DNA from: Streptomyces sp. NRRL S-37
GTDB lineage: Bacteria > Actinomycetota > Actinomycetes > Streptomycetales > Streptomycetaceae
Direction of reading: 5' to 3'
DNA: 64,000 bases
Assembly: GCF_000721605.1 (NCBI RefSeq)
Contig: NZ_JOIZ01000001.1
Location: forward strand, 248,001-312,000
The translations under genes and the position numbers were made by a program. Under the pieces are notes generated by a model. It was not told where the DNA came from, searched no databases, and worked only from the letters and a program-made list of their open reading frames with translations. Below are positions 1 through 7,742 of the stretch, in pieces. How positions within the stretch are numbered: position 1 is the stretch's first letter; every line of letters starts with the position of its first letter.

Positions 1-1
1 C

Positions 2-907
2 TTCATCATCGGCAACGGGCTCTTCCTGGCCATCGGCGCGCTGCTGCCGTCCACGGCGGGCGCCGACCCGTCCCAGCCCTCGGACGCCTTCCTGAGCTGG
101 GGCTGGCGCATCCCGTTCCTGTTCTCCGCGGTGATGGTCGCGATCGGCCTGTGGGTGCGGATGCGCCTGGTGGAGGCGCCGGTCTTCGCCAAGACCCGCG
201 AGGCCGGGCTGGTGCGCAAGCTGCCGCTGGCCACCGTCTTCCGCAACCACTGGAAGCAGCTGATCCTCGGCACCTTCTTCATGCTGGCGACGTACGTGCT
301 CTTCTACCTGATGACCACGTTCTCGCTGAGCTACGGCCGTACGCCCGAGGACGACGCCGTGCCCGGCCTGGGCTACGACTACACCACCTTCGTCCTGATG
401 ATGATCTTCGGGGTGCTGTTCTTCGCCGTGTTCACCCTGGTCTCCGGCCCGCTCGCGGACAAGTACGGCCGGCGCTCGACGCTGATCGCGGTCACCGCCG
501 GGATCCTGGTCTTCGGGCTGGTGTGGGTGCCGCTGATCGGCCTGGGCACGCTGGGCGTGGTGCTGTGGCTGGTGCTCGGCTTCACGCTGATGGGCATGAC
601 GTTCGGCCCGATGGGGGCGCTGCTGCCGGAGCTCTTCCCGACGAGCGTGCGCTACACGGGCTCCGGGATCTCCTACAACGTCAGCTCGATCCTCGGCGCG
701 GCCGTCGCCCCGTTCATCGCGGTCGCCCTGTGGGAGGCCGGTGACGGCTCGCCGTGGCTGGTCGGCGTCTACCTCTCCTCGATGGCGCTGCTGACGCTGG
801 TGGCGCTGTTGCTGGGCAAGGAGACGAAGGACGTCGGACTCGACGAGGGCGAGACCGCCGACGCCCCCGCCAGGGACGAGACCCCCGCCGCCACCACGGC
901 CCCCTGA
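2..907 (+). CDS. MFS transporter, metabolite:H+ symporter type (5' end outside window)
   Basis: The reading frame is open from base 2, so the gene starts upstream of the window and only about the C-terminal 300 residues are seen. The visible part begins inside a membrane helix. It contains several hydrophobic helices and an MFS loop signature, PLADKYGRRS, around base 450. The LGWRIPF-type stretch (here SWGWRIPFLFSA) before a helix, and the VEAPVF segment after it, are typical of the metabolite:H+ symporter (ShiA/ProP-like) branch, which imports organic acids or osmolytes with protons. The tail after the last helix is acidic and Ala/Pro-rich. The substrate cannot be told from this part. A strong hairpin follows the stop. 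Confidence 0.85.
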   Translation, partial: FIIGNGLFLAIGALLPSTAGADPSQPSDAFLSWGWRIPFLFSAVMVAIGLWVRMRLVEAPVFAKTREAGLVRKLPLATVFRNHWKQLILGTFFMLATYVLFYLMTTFSLSYGRTPEDDAVPGLGYDYTTFVLMMIFGVLFFAVFTLVSGPLADKYGRRSTLIAVTAGILVFGLVWVPLIGLGTLGVVLWLVLGFTLMGMTFGPMGALLPELFPTSVRYTGSGISYNVSSILGAAVAPFIAVALWEAGDGSPWLVGVYLSSMALLTLVALLLGKETKDVGLDEGETADAPARDETPAATTAP

Positions 908-923
908 GCCGTCCGCCGGCCCG

Positions 924-966
924 CCGAGGCCCTCCCCACCCGTGCACCGGGTGGGGAGGGCCTCGG
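924..966 (+). terminator. Perfect 19-bp hairpin after the MFS gene
   Basis: Bases 924-942 and 948-966 are exact reverse complements (19 pairs) around a 5-base loop. The hairpin lies 16 bases after the stop of the transporter. No T-run follows, which is usual for terminators in high-GC actinobacteria. It should isolate the methylase operon from read-through. Confidence 0.85.
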
Positions 967-1080
967 TGCGTCCGGGTCCGGCCCGCATACCTCTCCGGAT
1001 GGCACGGAAGCGCCCGCACGCAAGCGCATCCATGAAAGCATTGTCGAACAACATACACAGGTTGACGCGTGCTGTAGGGT

Positions 1081-3261
1081 GTGACCACGTCGACCACCGG
1101 AGCCAGGACCTCACCCATGCCGCAGCCACCCGCACCCTCCGCCCAGGTGACAGCCGCCGAGATCTCCCGTATCGCGGGGGTCACGCGCGCCACCGTCAGC
1201 AACTGGCGCCGCCGGCACGACGACTTCCCCGCGCCCTCGGGCGGTACGGACAGCAGCCCGCTGTACGACCTGGAGGAGGTCCGCGCCTGGCTCGCCTCGC
1301 GCGGACAGCACACGGCGGCCACGCCCAGCGGGGAGCTGCGCACCACCCTGCGCCTCCGCGAGCGGGCCGGTGCCGGCGCGTCCGACCTGCTCCTGCTGGT
1401 CCTCGCGGCGGCCCGCCGCCCCGCCGACGGCCTCACCGGTCTGCTCGCGCTGCCCGACGCCGACCTGGTGGAGCGGGCGAACGACGCGGCGGCCGGGGTC
1501 GTGGACGTGGTGCCGGGCACGGAGCCCGTCCGGTTCACCGACGCCGAGGCCACGGTCCTGCGCGCCCTGCTGCTCTGCGTCCGCGACGAGGGCGCGCAGA
1601 CGGCGCTGGGCGTCCTGGCGGAGCGGGAGCTGGAGGACAGCGCCACCAGTGGCGCCTACCTCACCCCGGCCCCGCTCGCCGACCTGCTGGCCCGCCTGGT
1701 CCCGGGCTCCCCGGCCCGTGTCCTCGACCCCGCCTGCGGCAGCGGCACCCTGCTGACGGCCGCCGCCGCACGCGGCGCGCGCGAGCTGTACGGGCAGGAC
1801 AGCGTTCCCGTCCAGGCGCGGCGCACCGCGGTCGGCCTGACCCTGACGGCCGGGGAGGGCGCGCGTGTCGCCGTGCGCACGGGCGACAGCCTGCGCGCCG
1901 ACGCCTTCCCCGACCTCACCGTCGACGCCGTGCTGTGCAACCCGCCCTACGGCGACCGGGACTGGGGCCACGACGAACTGGCCTACGACGCGCGCTGGGC
2001 GTACGGTTTCCCGCCCCGCGCCGAGTCCGAACTGGCCTGGGTCCAGCACGCGCTGGCCCACCTCGAACCGGGCGGCCACGCCGTGCTGCTCCTCCCGCCG
2101 GCCACGGCGTCCCGCTCCTCGGGCCGCCGGATCCGCGCCGAGCTGATCCGCAGCGGCGCGCTGCGGGCGGTGGCGGCCCTGCCACCGGGGGCGGCGATCC
2201 CGCTCCACATCGGCCTGCAGGTGTGGGTGCTCCGGCGCCCGGAGCCGGCCGGGCCGGCGTACCGGACGGTGCTCTTCGTCGACACGGCGGGCGAGCCGCC
2301 GGCGCCGGGGCGCGGCGGGAGCCGGGGCGGTGCGGTGGACTGGGCGGGGGTGACGGAGCGGATCGTCTCCGCGTGGACGGCGTACGCCGATGACCCGGAC
2401 GGGTTCGAGGCGCGGGCCGGTGTGGCGCGGGCGGTGAGTGTGGTCGACCTGCTCGACGATGTGGTCGACGTGACCCCGGCCCGGCGGGTGCGTGCCTCCC
2501 CGGCGGACATCGACCCGCGGGACCTGGCCCGTGAGGCCGCGACGGCCCGCGAGGGGCTGGCGGCGGCGGCGCGGACGGTGGCCGAACTGGCCGGCGCGGC
2601 GTCGTGGGACGCGGCGGGGGCTTCGGCCCGCGAGTGGCGCACGGCCACGGTGTCGGACCTGGCCCGGGGCGGGGCGCTGAAGGTGCTGCGCGCTGTTCCG
2701 GTGTCGCCGCGGGCGACGGCCGCCGGGGCGGAGGACGCGGCGGCGGGCACCGGCGCCGGGGCACGCCCGCCGGTGCTGACGGGCGGCGACATCGCCCGCG
2801 GGACCGGACCGACGGGGCAAGCCCTGGACGTGCGGGCCGAGCAGATGCCGGAGATCGCCGAGGGCGACGTCCTGGTCCGCAACCTGGTCGGCGGCACCGG
2901 ACCCGTGGCCCGGGTCGCGGGCGGGGCGGAGTCCGGCGCCCTGCTGGGAGCCGGCGTCCACCTGTTCCGGCCGGACCCGGCGCGCCTCGACCCCTGGTTC
3001 CTCCTCGGTTTCCTCAGCGCCGAGACCAACCTGGCCGGCGCCTCGACCGGCAGCACGTCGTCGCATCTCACCCCGGGGCGGCTGCGCGTACCGCTGCTGC
3101 CGCTGGAGGAGCAGCGGCGGTACGGGGAGGCGTTCCGGCAGGTGCACGCGCTCCGGGCGGAGGCACGGCGGGCGGCCCTGCTGGCGGAGGAGACGGCACG
3201 GCTGCTGGCGGGCGGACTGACCGGGGGGCAACTGCTCCCGGCTCGGGAGGCGGTGTCCTAG
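1081..3261 (+). CDS. N-6 adenine DNA methylase with N-terminal HTH and C-terminal HsdS-like tail
   Basis: Predicted S-adenosylmethionine-dependent N6-adenine DNA methyltransferase, 726 residues from the GTG at 1081. An ATG at 1117, preceded by AGGA, is an equally good start. A short helix-turn-helix (about residues 22-46, with GVTRATVSNWRRR) comes first. The SAM-binding motif DPACGSG is near residue 216 and the catalytic NPPY is at 287-290, as in HsdM-type enzymes. The last ~200 residues carry LTPGRLRVPLLPLEEQRR and an Ala/Arg-rich helix, the layout of an HsdS-type target recognition half. Modification and specificity thus appear fused in one chain. No restriction HsdR gene is adjacent. It is the first gene of a same-strand set with a kinase, a SNF2 helicase and a second methylase. 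The family call is firm; a role in phage defence is inference from context. Confidence 0.88.
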   Translation: MTTSTTGARTSPMPQPPAPSAQVTAAEISRIAGVTRATVSNWRRRHDDFPAPSGGTDSSPLYDLEEVRAWLASRGQHTAATPSGELRTTLRLRERAGAGASDLLLLVLAAARRPADGLTGLLALPDADLVERANDAAAGVVDVVPGTEPVRFTDAEATVLRALLLCVRDEGAQTALGVLAERELEDSATSGAYLTPAPLADLLARLVPGSPARVLDPACGSGTLLTAAAARGARELYGQDSVPVQARRTAVGLTLTAGEGARVAVRTGDSLRADAFPDLTVDAVLCNPPYGDRDWGHDELAYDARWAYGFPPRAESELAWVQHALAHLEPGGHAVLLLPPATASRSSGRRIRAELIRSGALRAVAALPPGAAIPLHIGLQVWVLRRPEPAGPAYRTVLFVDTAGEPPAPGRGGSRGGAVDWAGVTERIVSAWTAYADDPDGFEARAGVARAVSVVDLLDDVVDVTPARRVRASPADIDPRDLAREAATAREGLAAAARTVAELAGAASWDAAGASAREWRTATVSDLARGGALKVLRAVPVSPRATAAGAEDAAAGTGAGARPPVLTGGDIARGTGPTGQALDVRAEQMPEIAEGDVLVRNLVGGTGPVARVAGGAESGALLGAGVHLFRPDPARLDPWFLLGFLSAETNLAGASTGSTSSHLTPGRLRVPLLPLEEQRRYGEAFRQVHALRAEARRAALLAEETARLLAGGLTGGQLLPAREAVS

Positions 3262-3305
3262 CCGGCGCGCCGCCACCGGCCCGGACCGTCCGCGCGTTCC
3301 TCACC

Positions 3306-3349
3306 CACAGAGGCGGATGTCTCCGGACCCATAGAGGCGGATATCTCCG
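3306..3349 (+). repeat. Two 20-bp direct repeats upstream of the kinase gene
   Basis: A 20-base unit occurs at 3306-3325 and again at 3330-3349 with two mismatches (consensus CAYAGAGGCGGATRTCTCCG), a 24-base period. The pair sits in the gap between the methylase stop and the kinase start, about 105 bases before the kinase. Tandem sites with this period could be an operator bound by a regulator on one face of the helix. No regulator can be assigned. Confidence 0.6.
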
Positions 3350-3453
3350 TTCCGCAACACCTGTCCCTGCCTCCTCCCCCATCCACTACCGTGTCCCCAG
3401 GCGCGCATCGCGGCTGATGGGACGCCCGCCAGGACCGAATGCCGAGGACACAC

Positions 3454-4719
3454 GTGCAGATCACGCCCCTGAATCCCGAGGACCCGCCCGCGATGGGTGA
3501 CTTCGAGCTCCTCGGCCGGATCGGCCAGGGCGGCATGGGCCAGGTCTTCCTGGGCGAGTCCCTCGGCGGTGAGCCCGCCGCGGTGAAGGTGATCAAACCG
3601 TCGGTCGTGGACTCCGAGTCGCGGCAGCGGTTCGCGCAGGAGATCGAGGTGCTCAAGACCATCTGGGGTCCGCGCATCGCGGCGTTCCTGGGGGCCGACA
3701 CGGAGGCGGAGCAGCCGTGGCTGGCCACCGAGTACGTGGACGGCCCGGACCTCGCGAAGCACGTCAAGACGCACGGGCCGCTGCCGTCCGTGCTCGCCGC
3801 GGCGCTCGGCGCGGTCCTCGCGGAGGCGCTGTCGGCCGTGCACGCGCAAGGCCTGCTGCACCGCGACCTCAAGCCGGCCAACGTCCTGATGGGACCGAAC
3901 GGCCCGAAGATCATCGACTTCGGTCTGGCCGCGTTCACCGAGTCGTCCGTCTCCCTCACCGCCCCCCACCAGGTCGTCGGCACCCCGATCTGCATGGCCC
4001 CGGAGCAGGCCGCGGGCGTGAAGCCGCTGACGGCGGCGGTGGACGTGTACGCGCTGGGGGCCCTGCTGCTCTTCGCCGTGACGGGGCACTATCCGCATGA
4101 GGCGGCCACCCCGTACATGGTGTTCCACCTGGTCACGGACCCCGGCACGGCACCGGACCTGTCCGGTGTGCCGGAGGAGCTGGAGCCGCTGCTGGCCGGC
4201 ATGCTCGCCCACGACGCCGCAGGCCGGCCGTCGCTGACCGAGGTGGTGCAGCGGTGCCGCTCGGTGATCGAGGCCCAGGGCATGAGGATCGCCCAGGCAC
4301 GTCGCAGGCTCACCGCGCACACGGCGGGGCAGCGGCACAGGGAGTCCCCCTCCGACGGCCTCCCCACCGTCGCCTGGCCCGCCCCCACGCACGACACCCC
4401 GGCCCCGGAGATCAGCCCGGCCGAGCCGGCGGCACCGGCCCCGGCCGACGCCCCGCCGGCCTCCCCCGCCACCCTGGTCGAGGACGCCCCCGGCGCCCCC
4501 GCCGTCCCTCCGGCCCACGACGACTCCCCCGGCGCCGTACCCGCCGAGCCACGGGACCGCCCCGACGGGTCCCGGCGCGCGCGGCCGGCGCCGGACCGCC
4601 GCCCGCCCACCGCTCCCCCACGGCCGAAGACGGCGGCGCCCTCGCTGCGCCACTCCGTGCAGGCCCGCAGGACGGCGGAACGGCTGCGCACCGCGTACGC
4701 GGCGACGGCCCCGTTCTGA
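3454..4719 (+). CDS. Cytosolic Ser/Thr protein kinase
   Basis: Hanks-type Ser/Thr kinase of about 421 residues. The GTG at 3454 is preferred because GAGGA lies just upstream; an ATG at 3439 in the same frame would add five residues. The glycine loop GQGGMGQV, the AVKVIK lysine, the catalytic loop HRDLKPANV (Asp near 138), DFG and APE (in CMAPEQAAG) are all present, so it should be active. After the kinase domain (to about 280) comes a long Pro/Ala-rich low-complexity tail with no transmembrane helix, unlike PknB-type sensors. It lies between a DNA methylase and a SNF2 helicase on the same strand. By analogy with PglW in the Streptomyces phage growth limitation system, it may phosphorylate partner proteins of a defence module; this is inference. 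Confidence 0.88.
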   Translation: MQITPLNPEDPPAMGDFELLGRIGQGGMGQVFLGESLGGEPAAVKVIKPSVVDSESRQRFAQEIEVLKTIWGPRIAAFLGADTEAEQPWLATEYVDGPDLAKHVKTHGPLPSVLAAALGAVLAEALSAVHAQGLLHRDLKPANVLMGPNGPKIIDFGLAAFTESSVSLTAPHQVVGTPICMAPEQAAGVKPLTAAVDVYALGALLLFAVTGHYPHEAATPYMVFHLVTDPGTAPDLSGVPEELEPLLAGMLAHDAAGRPSLTEVVQRCRSVIEAQGMRIAQARRRLTAHTAGQRHRESPSDGLPTVAWPAPTHDTPAPEISPAEPAAPAPADAPPASPATLVEDAPGAPAVPPAHDDSPGAVPAEPRDRPDGSRRARPAPDRRPPTAPPRPKTAAPSLRHSVQARRTAERLRTAYAATAPF

Positions 4720-4843
4720 CACCGGTGGCCGACCGGCCGGGCCCCGCGCCCGCGCCCCCGGCCGCACGTCCCGCCGGCCCGGCCGCCCGCCCCACCCCCC
4801 TCCATCCACCCCCATCGACAACGATCGCCCAGGAGGCCCCCGC

Positions 4844-7717
4844 GTGACCGCCGACTTGAGCACCGCCCCCGCGACGAGCGGCGAGGACGCCCAGTACCCG
4901 CCGGGCGCCCAGATCCTCGTACGGGACGAGGTGTGGCTGGTGCGCAACGCCACGCGGACCGAGCACGACGGGGCCAGGATCGAGGCGGTGGGCGCGTCGG
5001 ACTTCGTACGCGACCAGGAGGCGGTGTTCTTCGACAAGCTCGACCGGATCGAACTCCTCGACCCGAAGCTGACCCGCCTGGTGCGGGACGACTCCCCGAA
5101 CTTCCGCCGCTCCCGCCTCTTCCTGGAGGCGGTGCTGCGCAAGACGCCCCTGCCGCAGGCCGAGCGCGGCCTGGCGCTCGCGGACTCCTTCCTCCTGGAC
5201 GCCCTCCCCTACCAGCAGCGCCCCGCCCAGCTCGCCCTGTCGGGCCGCAACCTGCGCCCCCGCCTGCTCATCGCGGACGTCGTCGGTCTCGGCAAGACCC
5301 TGGAGATCGGTCTCACGCTGGCCGAGCTGATCCGCCGGGGCCGGGGCGAGCGCATCCTGGTCGTCACCCCGCAGCACGTCCTTGAGCAGTTCCAGCACGA
5401 GCTGTGGACGCGGTTCGCGATCCCGCTGGTGCGGCTGGACTCGGTGGGCATCGAACGGATCCAGCGGGAGATCCCGGCGGGCCGCAACCCCTTCACGTAC
5501 TTCAAGCGGGTCATCGTCTCCATCGACACCCTGAAGAACACCGACCAGTACAAGCACCATCTGGAGCGCATCAACTGGGACGCGGTCGTCATCGACGAGT
5601 CGCACAACCTCATCAACAAGGGTTCCCTGCGCAACCAGTTGGCCCGCACCCTCGCCCCGCACACGGACGCCCTGCTGCTGGCCTCGGCGACCCCGCACAA
5701 CGGTGACGCCCGCTCCTTCGCCGAGCTGATCTCCCTGCTCGACCCGGCCGCGATCCGCGACCCGGAGCACTACCGCGCCGACGACATCAAGCACCTGTTC
5801 ATCCGCCGTACGAAGGTCAGCCCCGAGGTGCGGGAGCAGATGAAGGGGCAGTGGGCGGACCGGGGCCCGTCCCGTTCGATCCGGGTGACGGCGACACCGG
5901 CCGAGGAGAAGGTCTTCGAGGAGCTGGCGGCGGTCTGGCTGCCGTCCGACGGCTCGAAGTCCGTCAGCGACGTCCCCCTGTTCCCGTACACGCTGCTGAA
6001 GTCCTTCCTCTCCTCCCATACGGCGCTGAAGGCCACGGTCACCACGCGCATCAAGACGCTGGAGAAGAAGGACGATCCGGAGGCGACGGCCGCCGAGCGC
6101 GCGGCCCTGCACCGGCTCCTGGAGCTGGCGTCGGGGATGACGGAGGCGGACTCGGGCAAGTTCGGGGCGCTGGTGGAGCAGTTGCGGGAGATCGGGGTCG
6201 GGCCGAAGTCCGACACCCGGGTCGTGGTGTTCTCGGAGCGGGTGCAGACGCTGGAGTGGCTGGCGCGGACCGTGCCGGCGGCGCTCGGCTTCAAGGGGAA
6301 GGCCGCCGAGCAGGCCGCCCGGGTCATGCACGGCGGCCTGTCCGACGAGCAGCAGATGCAGTGCGTGGAGGACTTCGGCCTCGCGGACACGCCGGTGCGG
6401 ATCCTGTTCACCGGTGACGTCGCCTCCGAGGGCGTCAACCTGCACCGCCAGTGCCACCAGCTCGTCCACTACGACGTGCCCTGGTCGCTGATCCGCATCG
6501 AGCAGCGCAACGGCCGTATCGACCGCTACGGGCAGCCGCACCAGCCGCAGTTCCGGGCGCTGATCCTCACCAGCGCGGTGGACGGCGCCAAGGACGACAC
6601 GCTCGTCTCCGAGCGCCTGCTGGAGCGGGAGGCCGAGGCGCACCGGTCGCTGGGCACGGCGGAGGCGGTGTCCGGCCTGTACCGGGCGGAGGCCGAGGAG
6701 AAGTCCCTCATCCAGGATCTGCTGCGCGGCCGGGACGTGGACGAGTCCCTGGACGCCGACCGCACCTCCGGTGGTGGCGACGAGGCCGTGGGCGACTTCC
6801 TCGCCGACTTCTTCAACCCCGTGAACGAGGAGTTGGAGGAGGACTCCGACAGCGGGGACGGCTCCGGGGAGGTGCCCCGGGCGGACGTGCCCCGGCTGTT
6901 CGGCTCGGCGCGCGAGTTCCTCGACGAGGCGCTGCGCGAGGTGTACCCGGACGCCCACGACCGCCTGGACCTGTCCATCGACGCCGAGCAGGGCCTGCTC
7001 TCCTTCGTCCCGCCCTCCGACCTGGTCCACCGCCTCAAGGCGCTGCCTCCGGAGTACGTCCGTGAGCAGGGCCTGCGGGACCGGCTGAAGGTCACCTTCA
7101 ACCGGCGGCTCGCCGACAGCAGCCTGACGCGCGCCCGCGCCTCGGCGACGTCGAGCTGGCCGGACATCTCCCTGCTGACCGACCTGCACCCGGTCATGGA
7201 GTGGCTCACCGACAAGGTCCTGGTCCGCCTGGACCGCCAGGAGGCGCCGGTGCTGACCGCCGACGTGCCCGAGCCGACGTACCTCGTGCAGGGCATCTAC
7301 TCCAACGCCCTCGGCCGCCCGACCGTCGTGAAGTGGATGGCGGTCACCACGGACGGCGAGGTCGACGACGACATGGTGGCGGTGCTGCGCCGCGCCCAGG
7401 TCGGCCCGACGATGGCGAACCCGGGCCTCGCCCACGACACCGCCGGTCTCGCCGAGGCGATCCCCGGCGTCCTGGACCGGGCGGAGGCGTTCCTGGAGCA
7501 GCACCGGGAGGCGTGGGACGAGCCGCTGCGGGCGCCCATCGAGGAGTACAAGGCCCGCCTGGGCGCGTGGGAGCAGCCGACGCTGACGGCGGGCAGGGGT
7601 TCCGCGCCGACCGCTACGCGCGACCGGCTCACCTCGCTCGCGGACTCCCTCCTCACCACCGGCCGCCCGATGCTCCGCGTCCTCGCCGTCCTCGCTCCGG
7701 CCCACGCCGCCGCCTGA
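4844..7717 (+). CDS. SNF2/RapA-type DEAD-like helicase (DISARM DrmD-like)
   Basis: Superfamily 2 ATPase of 957 residues, preceded by AGGAGG-type RBS at about 4831. The N-terminal domain has Walker A GLGKT near 148-152 and the DESH box (DEAD/DEAH position) at 251-254. A mid-protein segment rich in charged residues separates it from the C-terminal helicase domain, where QRNGRIDRYGQ (from about 554) is the motif VI of SNF2/RapA proteins. A C-terminal region of some 350 residues has no motif I recognise. A large SNF2 helicase directly upstream of an Eco57I-like methylase is the arrangement of DrmD-DrmMI in class 1 DISARM, and helicase-methylase pairs also occur in some BREX types. It probably remodels or tracks along DNA during phage restriction. 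The gap to the next gene is only 25 bases. Confidence 0.85.
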   Translation: MTADLSTAPATSGEDAQYPPGAQILVRDEVWLVRNATRTEHDGARIEAVGASDFVRDQEAVFFDKLDRIELLDPKLTRLVRDDSPNFRRSRLFLEAVLRKTPLPQAERGLALADSFLLDALPYQQRPAQLALSGRNLRPRLLIADVVGLGKTLEIGLTLAELIRRGRGERILVVTPQHVLEQFQHELWTRFAIPLVRLDSVGIERIQREIPAGRNPFTYFKRVIVSIDTLKNTDQYKHHLERINWDAVVIDESHNLINKGSLRNQLARTLAPHTDALLLASATPHNGDARSFAELISLLDPAAIRDPEHYRADDIKHLFIRRTKVSPEVREQMKGQWADRGPSRSIRVTATPAEEKVFEELAAVWLPSDGSKSVSDVPLFPYTLLKSFLSSHTALKATVTTRIKTLEKKDDPEATAAERAALHRLLELASGMTEADSGKFGALVEQLREIGVGPKSDTRVVVFSERVQTLEWLARTVPAALGFKGKAAEQAARVMHGGLSDEQQMQCVEDFGLADTPVRILFTGDVASEGVNLHRQCHQLVHYDVPWSLIRIEQRNGRIDRYGQPHQPQFRALILTSAVDGAKDDTLVSERLLEREAEAHRSLGTAEAVSGLYRAEAEEKSLIQDLLRGRDVDESLDADRTSGGGDEAVGDFLADFFNPVNEELEEDSDSGDGSGEVPRADVPRLFGSAREFLDEALREVYPDAHDRLDLSIDAEQGLLSFVPPSDLVHRLKALPPEYVREQGLRDRLKVTFNRRLADSSLTRARASATSSWPDISLLTDLHPVMEWLTDKVLVRLDRQEAPVLTADVPEPTYLVQGIYSNALGRPTVVKWMAVTTDGEVDDDMVAVLRRAQVGPTMANPGLAHDTAGLAEAIPGVLDRAEAFLEQHREAWDEPLRAPIEEYKARLGAWEQPTLTAGRGSAPTATRDRLTSLADSLLTTGRPMLRVLAVLAPAHAAA

Positions 7718-7742
7718 CCGACCCACCCAGAGGTTTCTCACG

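Noticed and set aside
1062..1080. TTGACG...TAGGGT as the promoter of the first methylase
   Set aside because: The two boxes are only 7 bases apart, too close for a sigma-70-type promoter; TAGGGT alone may be a -10 if translation starts at 1117.
1111..3276. Long minus-strand open frame opposite the first methylase (721 codons)
   Set aside because: Arg/Pro/Gln-rich translation with no motif, exactly antisense to a methylase with DPACGSG and NPPY; a GC-driven shadow.
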